From Nakamurella flava (GTDB lineage: Bacteria > Actinomycetota > Actinomycetes > Mycobacteriales > Nakamurellaceae): 64,000 nt of DNA. Made by a program: the position numbers and the translations under genes. Location: contig NZ_SZZH01000001.1 of NCBI RefSeq assembly GCF_005298075.1, forward strand, positions 1,612,001-1,676,000, read 5' to 3'. The notes under the pieces are model-generated. The model was not told the origin of the DNA. It ran no database searches and saw only the letters and a list, made by a program, of their open reading frames with translations. This document shows, in pieces, positions 38,280 through 46,890 of the stretch (within the stretch, counting starts at the first letter, position 1; the number at the start of each line of letters is the position of its first letter).

Positions 38280-38328
38280 AGTGGCCCGCGGCCGCCCGGG
38301 CCATCGCGCGGCCCGCCGGCGGGCCACT
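38280..38328. promoter_or_regulatory. Long perfect inverted repeat between valS and the carboxylase operon
   Basis: AGTGGCCCGC (38280-38289) and GCGGGCCACT (38319-38328) are perfect 10-bp inverted arms around a 29-nt GC-rich loop that can fold further. It lies 15 bp upstream of the valS start and 90 bp upstream of pccB. It could form a hairpin in the valS mRNA leader or block transcription passing between the divergent genes. Confidence 0.5.
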
Positions 38329-38349
38329 TGCGTTCCCCCTGTGAGACGG

Positions 38350-38369
38350 AGTATCACTTCGGTGGTACT
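38350..38369 (+). promoter_or_regulatory. Operator AGTATC-N8-GGTACT before the carboxylase operon
   Basis: The dyad AGTATC (38350-38355) and GGTACT (38364-38369), spaced by 8 bp, lies 50 bp before the pccB start. The same half-sites with the same spacing and orientation occur inside the tetR-mutase promoter at 51372-51391. GGTACT could also act as the -10 of pccB, and its partner reads GATACT, a possible -10 for valS, on the other strand. It is the likely binding site of the TetR protein encoded at 50599-51360. Confidence 0.6.
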
Positions 38370-38418
38370 ACGTTCCACACGAGCCGGCGGTGGCGTCCGG
38401 CCGGGAAGGCGGACACGG

Positions 38419-40017
38419 ATGAGCGAGCCGGACCCGACCGCAGCCGGCGGCCACCTGGCCACGACCGCGGCGAAACTGGCCGATCTGGAACGGCGCTACG
38501 ACGAGGCCGTCCACGCCGGGTCGGCCGCCGCCCTGGAGCGGCAGCACGCCAAGGGCAAGCTCTCCGCTCGCGAGCGGGTCGAACTGCTGCTCGACGAGGG
38601 ATCGTTCCTGGAGCTGGACGAGTTCGCCAGGCACCGCTCCACCGCCTTCGGGCTCGAGACCAACCGGCCCTACGGCGACGGCGTCGTCACCGGCTACGGC
38701 ACGGTCGACGGTCGCCCGGTCTGCGTCTTCAGCCAGGACGTGACCGTGTTCGGCGGCAGCCTCGGCGAGGTGTACGGCGAGAAGATCGTCAAGGTGCTCG
38801 ACTTCGCCCTCAAGACCGGCTGTCCCATCGTCGGCATCAACGAGGGCGGCGGCGCCCGGATCCAGGAGGGCGTCGTCTCGCTCGGTCTGTACGCGGAGAT
38901 CTTCCGTCGCAACGTGCACGCCTCCGGCGTCATCCCGCAGATCTCCCTGGTGATGGGCGCGGCCGCGGGCGGCCACGTCTACTCCCCCGCCCTCACCGAC
39001 TTCGTCGTGATGGTCGAGGGCACCTCGCAGATGTTCATCACCGGACCGGAGGTCGTCCGCTCGGTCACCGGCGAGGACGTCACCCTCGACGAGCTCGGGG
39101 GCGCACGGGTGCACGCCACCCGCAGCGGCAACGCCCACTACCTCGGGGCCGACGAGGCCGACGCCATCGAGTTCGTCAAGGAACTGCTGTCGTACCTGCC
39201 GAGCAACAACCTGGATCCGGCGCCGACAGTTGAGACCGCCGAGGTCGGCTTCGATGTCACCGACGACGATCTCGCGCTGGACACGATCATCCCCGACTCG
39301 GCCAACCAGCCCTACGACATCAAGGACATCGTCACCGCCCTGCTGGACGACGGCGAGTTCCTCGAGATCCAGGAACTGTTCGCGCCGAACATCGTCGTCG
39401 GGTTCGGCCGGATCGAGGGGCGCCCGATCGGCGTGGTCGCGAACCAGCCGCTGCACCTGGCCGGTTGCCTGGACATCGACGCCTCCGAGAAGGCGGCCCG
39501 CTTCGTCCGGACCTGCGACGCTTTCGACATCCCGGTGCTGACCCTGGTCGACGTCCCCGGATTCCTGCCCGGGGTGGGCCAGGAGCACTCCGGCATCATC
39601 CGGCGCGGCGCCAAGCTGATCTACGCCTACGCCGAGGCAACCGTCCCGCTCATCACCGTGGTCACCCGCAAGGCGTTCGGGGGCGCGTACGACGTCATGG
39701 GGTCCAAGCACCTCGGAGCCGACGTCAACATCGCCTGGCCGACCGCGCAGATCGCGGTGATGGGCGCCCAGGGGGCGGCGAACATTCTGCACCGCAAGCG
39801 GATCGCTTCTTCTTCTGATCCAGAGGAGCTCCGGGGCCGGCTCATCGCCGAGTACGAGGACACCCTGGTCAACCCCTACGTCGCGGCCGAGCGCGGGTAC
39901 GTCGACATGGTGATCCCGCCGTCGCAGACCCGTTCGGTGGTGACGCGCTCGCTGCGGCTGCTGCGGACCAAGCGGGAGTCACTGCCGCCCCGCAAGCACG
40001 GGAACATCCCGCTGTGA
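38419..40017 (+). CDS. pccB: Propionyl-CoA carboxylase beta subunit (carboxyltransferase)
   Basis: The carboxyltransferase moves CO2 from biotin to an acyl-CoA. The 532-residue protein has the two crotonase-like halves, with [19 protein letters not shown] in the first and [21 protein letters not shown] in the second. The segment [19 protein letters not shown] carries the Asp that marks propionyl-CoA carboxylases (an Ile at this place is linked with acetyl-CoA), so propionyl-CoA is the probable substrate. The ATG at 38419 follows GGGAAGG (38403-38409). It leads pccB-accE-accA, with an operator dyad shared with the methylmalonyl-CoA mutase operon. Confidence 0.92.
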   Translation: MSEPDPTAAGGHLATTAAKLADLERRYDEAVHAGSAAALERQHAKGKLSARERVELLLDEGSFLELDEFARHRSTAFGLETNRPYGDGVVTGYGTVDGRPVCVFSQDVTVFGGSLGEVYGEKIVKVLDFALKTGCPIVGINEGGGARIQEGVVSLGLYAEIFRRNVHASGVIPQISLVMGAAAGGHVYSPALTDFVVMVEGTSQMFITGPEVVRSVTGEDVTLDELGGARVHATRSGNAHYLGADEADAIEFVKELLSYLPSNNLDPAPTVETAEVGFDVTDDDLALDTIIPDSANQPYDIKDIVTALLDDGEFLEIQELFAPNIVVGFGRIEGRPIGVVANQPLHLAGCLDIDASEKAARFVRTCDAFDIPVLTLVDVPGFLPGVGQEHSGIIRRGAKLIYAYAEATVPLITVVTRKAFGGAYDVMGSKHLGADVNIAWPTAQIAVMGAQGAANILHRKRIASSSDPEELRGRLIAEYEDTLVNPYVAAERGYVDMVIPPSQTRSVVTRSLRLLRTKRESLPPRKHGNIPL

Positions 40018-40226
40018 CCGGGTTGCCCCCCCGACCGGACGGGGCCACCGACGCCGAGGTCGCGGCGGCCCTGGCTGCCGTCCTGGCCCTGCGGGTCGCC
40101 GGCGACGAAACCCTCCCCGCGCCGCCCACTGCCGCGTCTGGATCGGCCTGGCGCCGCGCGTCGGGACCGTGGCCCGCGGTCGGGGGCGGGTGGCGGGGCC
40201 CGGCCCGACCGCGGTCGTGGTCATGA
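40014..40226 (+). CDS. accE: Acyl-CoA carboxylase epsilon subunit
   Basis: This short 70-residue protein overlaps the end of pccB by 4 bp. Its N-terminal half, [17 protein letters not shown], and the following SAWRRA segment match the pattern of actinobacterial epsilon subunits, which stabilise the carboxylase complex and raise its activity. These proteins are short and weakly conserved, so the call depends largely on this pattern and on position between the beta and alpha subunits. The GTG start lies in the pccB stop codon. Confidence 0.82.
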   Translation: MTGLPPRPDGATDAEVAAALAAVLALRVAGDETLPAPPTAASGSAWRRASGPWPAVGGGWRGPARPRSWS

Positions 40227-40356
40227 CCGCAACCGCGCTCCTCGCCGGCCCGGCCGCTCCCGTCGCCGTCATCGAAAGGACGGCTGTGCGGCGCTGGCCG
40301 GCCCACACAGCAGCAGAAGCGTCTTCTCGATGCACCATCCGATCAGTGGAGGTCCT
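40227..40356 (+). other. Gap between accE and the alpha subunit gene
   Basis: This 130-bp gap has no gene or clear terminator. Many actinobacteria have a maf nucleotide pyrophosphatase gene here, which is missing. It ends with GGAGG (40348-40352), the ribosome binding site that decides the alpha subunit start at 40357. Confidence 0.5.
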
Positions 40357-42135
40357 GTGCGCACGATCCTGATCGCCAACCGCGGCGAGATCGCGGTGCG
40401 GGTGATCCGCGCCTGCCGCGACGCCGGTTACGGCTCGGTGGCGGTCTACGCCGACCCCGACCGGGACGCCCCCCACGTCCGGCTGGCTGACCAGGCGTTC
40501 GCGCTGGGTGGGGACACCCCGGCGACGTCGTACCTGTCGATCGAGAAGCTGCTGCACGCGGCGCAGCGGTCCGGGGCCGACGCGGTCCATCCCGGGTACG
40601 GGTTCCTGTCCGAGAACGCCGATTTCGCGCAGGCCGTGCTGGACGCCGGGCTCACCTGGATCGGCCCGTCACCCCAGGCCATCCGCGACCTGGGCGACAA
40701 GGTGGTGGCCCGGGAGATGGCCCGCCGCGCCGGGGCCCCGCTGGTCGCCGGCACCCCCGACCCGGTGTCCGGGGCGGACGAGGTGGTCGCGTTCGCCGAT
40801 CAGCACGGGCTGCCGATCGCCATCAAGGCCGCGTTCGGCGGCGGCGGCCGGGGCCTGAAGATCGCCCGCACCCGGGACGAGATCCCCGGCCTGTACGACA
40901 GTGCGGTCCGTGAGGCGGTGGCCGCGTTCGGTCGGGGCGAGTGTTTCGTCGAGCAGTACCTGGACCGCTCCCGGCACGTCGAGGCGCAGGTGCTGGCGGA
41001 CACGCACGGCACCGTGATCGTGGTCGGCACCCGGGACTGCTCGCTGCAACGCCGCAACCAGAAGCTGGTCGAGGAGGCGCCCGCGCCGTTCCTGTCCGAC
41101 GGGCAGCGCGAGCAGATCCACGCGGCGGCCACGGCGATCTGCCGGGAGGCCGGCTACCACGGCGCCGGCACGGTGGAGTTCCTGGTGGGTGCCCCGGCCG
41201 CCGACGGCACCCCGGGCCCGGTCAGTTTCCTGGAGGTCAACACCCGGCTGCAGGTCGAACATCCGGTCACCGAGGAGACCACCGGCATCGACCTGGTGCG
41301 CGAGCAGTTCCGCATCGCCGAGGGCGAGAAGCTGCGCTACGACAGCGATCCCGCACCGCGTGGCCACGCGTTCGAGTTCCGCGTCAACGGCGAGGACCCC
41401 GGGCGTGGGTTCCTGCCCGCGCCGGGAACGGTGACCAGCTACCGCGAACCGGCCGGCCCCGGGGTGCGCGTGGACTCCGGGATCGAGACCGGCTCGGTCG
41501 TCGGTGGCGCGTTCGACTCGCTGCTGGCCAAGCTGATCGTCTGGGGGCCGGACCGGGACACCGCCCTGGCCCGGGCCCGCCGGGCGCTGGACGAGTACGT
41601 CGTCGACGGGATGGCCACCGCCCTGCCGTTCCACCGGGCGGTGGTGCGGGATCCGGCCTTCACCGACGCCCCGTTCCGAGTGTTCACCCGCTGGATCGAG
41701 AGCGAGTTCGACAACACCATCCCCGCGTTCACCGGCGCCGCCCCGGCCGACGGCGACGGCGCGGAGCGCCAGACCGTGGTGGTCGAGGTCGACGGCCGGC
41801 GGATGACCGTGACCCTGCCCGGCGACCTGGCCGTCGGACCCCGCCGGCCGGCCGCCGCCCCAACCCGGCGGTCCCGGTCCGGTCGGTCGAGCGGTGCCGC
41901 GCGCCCGGCCACGGGCGAGGACCTCACCGCCCCCATGCAGGGCACCGTGGTCAAGGTCGCGGTGGCCGACGGCGACCAGGTCGCGACCGGCGACGTCATC
42001 GTCATGGTCGAGGCCATGAAGATGGAGCAGCCGCTGACCGCGCACCGCGACGGCATCGTGCAGGGACTGACCGCCGCGCCGGGCGAGCAGTTGGCGTCCG
42101 GCGCCGTGGTCTGCCGCATCGTCGACCCGGCCTGA
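40357..42135 (+). CDS. accA: Biotin-dependent acyl-CoA carboxylase alpha subunit (BC-BCCP)
   Basis: The alpha subunit carboxylates biotin with ATP and bicarbonate and carries the biotin. The 592-residue protein begins [20 protein letters not shown], has the ATP-grasp region with [10 protein letters not shown] and [17 protein letters not shown], a Gly/Arg-rich linker near 490-520, and a C-terminal biotinyl domain with EAMKMEQPL, where the Lys is biotinylated. An ATG nine codons upstream is in frame, but GTG 40357 follows GGAGG and matches the family start. It works with the beta and epsilon subunits just upstream. In actinobacteria such an alpha subunit may serve several carboxylases. Confidence 0.94.
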   Translation: MRTILIANRGEIAVRVIRACRDAGYGSVAVYADPDRDAPHVRLADQAFALGGDTPATSYLSIEKLLHAAQRSGADAVHPGYGFLSENADFAQAVLDAGLTWIGPSPQAIRDLGDKVVAREMARRAGAPLVAGTPDPVSGADEVVAFADQHGLPIAIKAAFGGGGRGLKIARTRDEIPGLYDSAVREAVAAFGRGECFVEQYLDRSRHVEAQVLADTHGTVIVVGTRDCSLQRRNQKLVEEAPAPFLSDGQREQIHAAATAICREAGYHGAGTVEFLVGAPAADGTPGPVSFLEVNTRLQVEHPVTEETTGIDLVREQFRIAEGEKLRYDSDPAPRGHAFEFRVNGEDPGRGFLPAPGTVTSYREPAGPGVRVDSGIETGSVVGGAFDSLLAKLIVWGPDRDTALARARRALDEYVVDGMATALPFHRAVVRDPAFTDAPFRVFTRWIESEFDNTIPAFTGAAPADGDGAERQTVVVEVDGRRMTVTLPGDLAVGPRRPAAAPTRRSRSGRSSGAARPATGEDLTAPMQGTVVKVAVADGDQVATGDVIVMVEAMKMEQPLTAHRDGIVQGLTAAPGEQLASGAVVCRIVDPA

Positions 42136-42137
42136 CC

Positions 42138-42159
42138 CCGGACCACCGGCCCGGTCCGG
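42138..42159 (+). terminator. Possible terminator after the carboxylase operon
   Basis: CCGGACC (42138-42144) and GGTCCGG (42153-42159) form a 7-bp stem with an 8-nt loop directly after the alpha subunit stop, in a 72-bp gap between convergent genes. There is no U-tract. Confidence 0.45.
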
Positions 42160-42207
42160 CGGGAAGGAACCGTTCAGCGACTCCACTCCGCCGAAAACCG
42201 CGCTGGA

Positions 42208-45200
42208 TCACCGTCGGCGAGATCGGCGCATCCGCGAAGCGGACGTCACCAGCACCCCACCGGCCAGCAGGAAGATCACGGCCGTCCTGACCCACGACGC
42301 GACATCCACGCCCGTCACCGGGAGGGAACCCGTGGGCACCGCGGAGCCCACTCGCTGCGGGGCGACCACCGGCGCCGCGGCGGCGACGGTCAACGGCGCC
42401 AGGGTCACCGGCGCGATGGTCACCGGGGCGATCGTGACGGTGGGAACGGACACCGTCGGGACAGTGACCGTGGTCGACGGGTCCGGCACGGGGGTGGTCG
42501 TCGACGGATCCGACGGGGTCGTCGGCGGGGTCGTGGTCGAGGGGTCCGGGGCGGCGGCGACGGTGTATGCGTACCGGAACACGGCCAGCACGTCCCCGCT
42601 GCGGTCAGCCGGTGACAGCTGATCAGTGGCCGCCCCGACCTGGGCGGGCACGGTCAGGGCCAGGAACCCGGACACCCGGTCACCCGGGGCACCGCGGACG
42701 GGCAGGGTGACCGGAACGGCGAACCGACCGCCCGCCGGGACGAGCGTCGGCCGGACGCTCACCGCGGGTCCGGTCGCGGTCACGAACGGCTGCCCGGTCG
42801 CGTCGGTCACGGTCGGGTCGTAGGCCGCCGTCTCGACCCGGGCGGCGACGGTCGCCGAACCGTCCGGCGTGGGTGCGGTCGTCGGCCCGGGCGGCATGAG
42901 CCAGATCGACCACGGGCCCGGGGCCTGCCCGGCGTCGGCGACCGTCACCACCGCTTCGGTGGAGGTGCTGGCCGGGCCGCCGGCCCGCCCCACGTCGGAC
43001 TGCACGGCGGGGGAACCGGCCGGGGCGATCGCGGCGAGCAGCACCGGGACGGTCGACCGGGTCGACACCGACAAGCGAGAACTGAACGGCGGCACAACGA
43101 CTCGTGGCAGTGCATCGCCCCCGTTCGAGGGCAGGTAGCGCTGGATGGGCAGGGTGACGGTGGGACCGGTGCCCACCACCGGCAGATCGACCTCGGAGCG
43201 GGCGTCGGTGCGCGCGTCGACCGCCACCGACAACGGTGCCGGACCGGGGTTGTCCAGGCTCAGCGTGACCGTGCGGGTGGTCCCCCCGGTGAGGGTCTCC
43301 CCGGCCGGCAGGCCCGTCGCCGCGGCGCGGCGACCGTCCAGCGCCAGCGACACCCGGAACGCGGCCGCGGTCGCCGGGGCGGACCACGACGTGCCCCAGA
43401 GCCCGAGGACGTACCGCCATCGACCCGGCTCGGGCGCGACCACCGACTGGTCGACGGCGGAGCTCGCACCGACCTGGTCGGCGTTGGTGTTGCTGGTGGT
43501 CGACCGGGCCAGGCCGTCCGGACCGATCAGCACCCCGGTCAGCTGCGCCTGGGCCGGCGCGTCCAGCACCGCGGACACATCGACGGACCGATGACCGGCC
43601 GGTACGTCGAACTCCCAGATCGTCTGCTGGGACGGCGCTCCGCCCCGTCCGTTCTGCGGGCGGGCCGTCCCGCCGAGCGTGACCGCACCGCTCGACAGGT
43701 CGACGGGTACCCGCAGGACCACGGGCAGGGCCAGCTGGTCGGCCACCCGCAGCGTCGCGGCGGCGTCCCCCGCTTCCCCCGGCATCGGCACCGAGGACCG
43801 CAGTGTCGTCGTCGCCCCGGGGAGCAGCACGGCCGTGTCCGGCTGGACGGAGGCGATCACCTGCCGCTGCGTCCGTTGCACCGACAACTCGCCGCGGAAG
43901 TCCAGGATGGTCGGAGCCTGCACGACCGCGGTCCACTCACCGGCCGCCGGTCGCGGCACCTTGACCTGCAGGCCGCTGCTGCTCGACGCGTAGGCCACCG
44001 GCGCCCCGCTGGGGTCCAGGACGGTCAGCTGGGCGATGTAGACGGCGATGTTCGGGTTCTGCGGCACTCCGGCCACCGCCAGGTCAATCTGGGCGGCGCC
44101 CGGCTCGACGGTGAAGGTTTGCCGCGTCGAGGTCATCGGGAGGTTGTAGCTGCCGTCGGTGAACGTCGGCGCCTGCGCATCGAAGGCGATTGGGAAGGTC
44201 TGCCGTCCGGTGGGTACGTCGCGGGTGACGGCCGAACCGTCGAGGACCACCGGGGCCGACCCGGTGTTGGTCACCTGGGTCGTCAGATCCAGCCGACCGG
44301 TCCCGGTGAGGGTCTGCTGGGCGGCGTCGGCGATCAGGGTGCGGGCCGGCGGGGACGCTGCGGGTACCACCGCGGCCGGCGCGTCGAGACTGCGGGCGGC
44401 CAGGACGGCGGCGTGCGCGTCCACGAGCCCGGACCCCTGCACCTGCGCGGGCAGACCCAGGTCGGCCGCCGTCCCGGTGAGGATGCGCTGCACCTGGTCC
44501 GGCGTCGGGCGGGTACCGGCGTGGGTGTCCCGGTACGCCTGGATCACCAGGGCGGCGACCCCGGCGACGAACGGCGCCGACTGGCTGGTCCCACCGAACG
44601 GCACGACATCCGCCGACGGAGCACCGCCCCCGACCGGCAGGCAGCCGGTGTACAGCAGGTTCGTCGTGCACACGCTCCAGTCGGAGTCCCCCGGGGCCAG
44701 CAGATCGACAGTCCCGCCGTCGACGGAGAAACCGGACGACGAGATCACCGACGAGGTACCGCTCGGCCAGGCGCCGTTGCCGAACCGGGTGAGGCCCTGC
44801 GCGCCGACCTGGGCGGCGAGTCGGCCGTCGATGCTGGCCCCGACCGCGATGACCCGGGGGTCCGCCGCCGGTCCGATGATCGTCGAGTTGGCGCCGGCGT
44901 CGCCGCTGGAGGCGACGACCGTGACCCCGGCGTTGATGGCCGCCGCGTCGGCCGCGACGATCGCCTGCAGCAGAGAGGCGTCGGGCGCGTCGTTGAAGCC
45001 GAACGACTGGGACAGCACGTCGGCCCCGGCGGCGACCGCGTCGTCGATGGACCGGACGGCGGCGCCCACCGTGATGGTGCTGCCGTCGTAGATGTTGGAT
45101 CCGATGACGTCGGCGCCCGGCGCCGCCCCGACGATGCGGATCCAGCAGTGCCCGTCGGGCAGGGTGACCGCCGCCGGGTTCACGACGGTCGCGAGGTCAT

Positions 45201-45918
45201 GGGTGACGGCGCCCTGGGCGACGATCGCGGACACGTCGCCGAATCCCTCCAGGGCCGTGCCACCGGCACCTGGTCCGCCCGAGACGTAGCTGCGGTAGTC
45301 GACCACGGCGGAACTGCCGTCGGGCCGGCGGAAGTCGGGCACGTCAGGATCGAAGGCCGTGGTGAGGATGCCGACGGTGACCCCGGCGCCGTCGTAGCCC
45401 AGGCTCGCGGCCGTCGGCTCGGCCGGGTCGTCGGAGCGGACCCGCAGCGTGTCCAGGGCCTGCGGTTCGAGCTGTCCCCGGTCGGCCGTGCCCGTGCAGG
45501 CCGCGGCCGGGGCGGCGGTGGGCGGCAGCGCCGGCGGGATCTCCGTCTCGGCGGCCGCGGACCGTTGGGTGGCAACGGGATCCGTCGCCAGCGGCGCGTC
45601 GACCGCGACGGCCAGCACCTCCGGGCGGGCGGCCAGTTGCCGACGCTGGTCCGCGGTCAGGTCCGCCAGCAGCACGTTGCCGGTCGCCAGCTGCGCCTGC
45701 ACCACCGGCCGCGGCCCCGGCAGGGCGGCGAGCGCGGAGTCCTGGACCTCCCGCCACCCCGACCCGACGGGCTGGAACGTGACGACCGACGGCACGGCCG
45801 GCTCGGAGGGTTCCCGCGCCGACGCCGGGGCGCTGCCGAGGACGAAAGCCGCCACGGCACCGACGACGAACAGCCGTCGTCCCGTCCGCCGGCCACGGTC
45901 GACCGTCCACCACGCCAT
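42208..45918 (-). CDS. Secreted subtilase-like protein with LPVTG sortase anchor
   Basis: A 1236-residue exported protein. A signal peptide (RRLFVVGAVAAFVLGSAPASA, about 14-34) precedes a propeptide-like region and a subtilase-fold domain (about 165-520) with APGADVIGSNIY and GGTSQSAPFVAGVAALV. The nucleophile Ser is present, but the Asp site reads VGILTTAFD instead of the usual IDTG, and the GHGTHVAG site reads GFGDVSAIVA. A SSGDAG segment resembles the sedolisin oxyanion loop. Next come about 600 residues of beta-rich repeats, a Thr/Pro/Val repeat stalk, and SLPVTG with a hydrophobic segment and RMRRSRRR tail, a sortase cell-wall anchor. It may be a binding or adhesin protein rather than an active protease. 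Confidence 0.85.
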   Translation of the reverse strand: MAWWTVDRGRRTGRRLFVVGAVAAFVLGSAPASAREPSEPAVPSVVTFQPVGSGWREVQDSALAALPGPRPVVQAQLATGNVLLADLTADQRRQLAARPEVLAVAVDAPLATDPVATQRSAAAETEIPPALPPTAAPAAACTGTADRGQLEPQALDTLRVRSDDPAEPTAASLGYDGAGVTVGILTTAFDPDVPDFRRPDGSSAVVDYRSYVSGGPGAGGTALEGFGDVSAIVAQGAVTHDLATVVNPAAVTLPDGHCWIRIVGAAPGADVIGSNIYDGSTITVGAAVRSIDDAVAAGADVLSQSFGFNDAPDASLLQAIVAADAAAINAGVTVVASSGDAGANSTIIGPAADPRVIAVGASIDGRLAAQVGAQGLTRFGNGAWPSGTSSVISSSGFSVDGGTVDLLAPGDSDWSVCTTNLLYTGCLPVGGGAPSADVVPFGGTSQSAPFVAGVAALVIQAYRDTHAGTRPTPDQVQRILTGTAADLGLPAQVQGSGLVDAHAAVLAARSLDAPAAVVPAASPPARTLIADAAQQTLTGTGRLDLTTQVTNTGSAPVVLDGSAVTRDVPTGRQTFPIAFDAQAPTFTDGSYNLPMTSTRQTFTVEPGAAQIDLAVAGVPQNPNIAVYIAQLTVLDPSGAPVAYASSSSGLQVKVPRPAAGEWTAVVQAPTILDFRGELSVQRTQRQVIASVQPDTAVLLPGATTTLRSSVPMPGEAGDAAATLRVADQLALPVVLRVPVDLSSGAVTLGGTARPQNGRGGAPSQQTIWEFDVPAGHRSVDVSAVLDAPAQAQLTGVLIGPDGLARSTTSNTNADQVGASSAVDQSVVAPEPGRWRYVLGLWGTSWSAPATAAAFRVSLALDGRRAAATGLPAGETLTGGTTRTVTLSLDNPGPAPLSVAVDARTDARSEVDLPVVGTGPTVTLPIQRYLPSNGGDALPRVVVPPFSSRLSVSTRSTVPVLLAAIAPAGSPAVQSDVGRAGGPASTSTEAVVTVADAGQAPGPWSIWLMPPGPTTAPTPDGSATVAARVETAAYDPTVTDATGQPFVTATGPAVSVRPTLVPAGGRFAVPVTLPVRGAPGDRVSGFLALTVPAQVGAATDQLSPADRSGDVLAVFRYAYTVAAAPDPSTTTPPTTPSDPSTTTPVPDPSTTVTVPTVSVPTVTIAPVTIAPVTLAPLTVAAAAPVVAPQRVGSAVPTGSLPVTGVDVASWVRTAVIFLLAGGVLVTSASRMRRSRRR

Positions 45919-46175
45919 GGTCCCCCCGTGCCGCTCGGCGAGCCCGGAGTCCCATGCGAGCGACGGACCCGGACCTCACTCCCCCGCAGCGGATCCTAGG
46001 TGCGTCGGTGCCGACGCCCCGGGATGGCCACGATCGGGTGACCCGGCCCCCGCGGCATCCGCTGCCCGAGGTTGACCGACCCCGTCGCCCGGGGCGCAGC
46101 CGTCGGGGCCGCAGATCGGACCGGATGGCCACCCGGATGCCAGGACCCGCAGAGGCCGCACCGGCGAAGCGTCGG
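45919..46175 (-). promoter_or_regulatory. Upstream region of the anchored subtilase-like gene
   Basis: The minus strand contains TAGGAT (a good -10) about 70 bp before the start, next to the 14-bp dyad CGTCGGTGCCGACG (46003-46016), and GGGGGG just before the ATG. No clear -35 is seen. The rest of the 257 bp, up to the stop of the DsbA-family gene, holds nothing I recognise. Confidence 0.35.
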
Positions 46176-46841
46176 TCATCGGACCGTCTCCGCGGCCCCG
46201 TCGAGCTCGGCGGCCACCTGGCCGAGCGCCGACGCGAAGACGTCCGGGTCCTGGGCACCGGAGATGCCGTACCGCCCGTCGATGACGAAGAACGGCACAC
46301 CCTGGATGCCGTAGGCCTGAGCCTGTTCCTGATCGGCCCGCACGGCGGGCAGGTACTCGCCGGCGGTCAGGGCGCGCTGGACCTCGTCGGGGTCCAGGCC
46401 GATCTCGGCGGCCAGCTCGGCCAGCGAGTCGATCCGGCCGATGTGCCGGCCCTCGGTGAAGTAGGCCCGGAAGAGTCGTTCGGCCATCTCGGTCTGCCGG
46501 CCGTGGGCCCGGGCCAGGTGCAGGAGCTGATGGGCCAGCACGGTGTTGGTGTGCTGCAGCCGGTCGAAGTCGTAGGTCAGACCGGCGTCCCGGGCCACCT
46601 CGGTCACCCGGTCCAGCATCTGCTGCATGACGTTCCGGGGCTGCCCCTTGTAGGCCGTGAGGAAGTCCAGTTCGGAACCGTCGAAGTCGACGGGGGTCTC
46701 GGGTGACAACTCATAGCTGTGGTAGATGACGGCGACGTCGCCACCGAACCGCCGCACGCCCTCCTCGAACTTCCGCTTGCCGATGTAGCACCAGGGGCAG
46801 GCGATGTCGGACCAGATGTCGACGGCGAGGGGCGCACTCAT
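46176..46841 (-). CDS. DsbA family oxidoreductase (FrnE-like)
   Basis: A 221-residue cytoplasmic thioredoxin-fold protein of the DsbA/FrnE group. The catalytic CxxC is CPWC in SDIACPWCYIGKRKFE (about residues 10-25), followed by the helical insert and a C-terminal GIQGVPFFVIDGRYGISGAQ with the cis-Pro. It has no signal peptide, so it acts inside the cell, perhaps as a disulfide isomerase or a 2-hydroxychromene isomerase-like enzyme. ATG 46841 is preferred over GTG 46856. It lies 49 bp downstream of the mutase large subunit on the same strand and could be part of that operon. Confidence 0.85.
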   Translation of the reverse strand: MSAPLAVDIWSDIACPWCYIGKRKFEEGVRRFGGDVAVIYHSYELSPETPVDFDGSELDFLTAYKGQPRNVMQQMLDRVTEVARDAGLTYDFDRLQHTNTVLAHQLLHLARAHGRQTEMAERLFRAYFTEGRHIGRIDSLAELAAEIGLDPDEVQRALTAGEYLPAVRADQEQAQAYGIQGVPFFVIDGRYGISGAQDPDVFASALGQVAAELDGAAETVR

Positions 46842-46890
46842 GTCCGTCCACAACACCGGCGGTCGCCGATCATTCCCGCGGCCGCCGGCG

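Noticed and set aside
38266-38349. A T-box riboswitch upstream of valS.
   Set aside because: There is no T-box sequence or specifier loop visible, and only one GC-rich hairpin is present.
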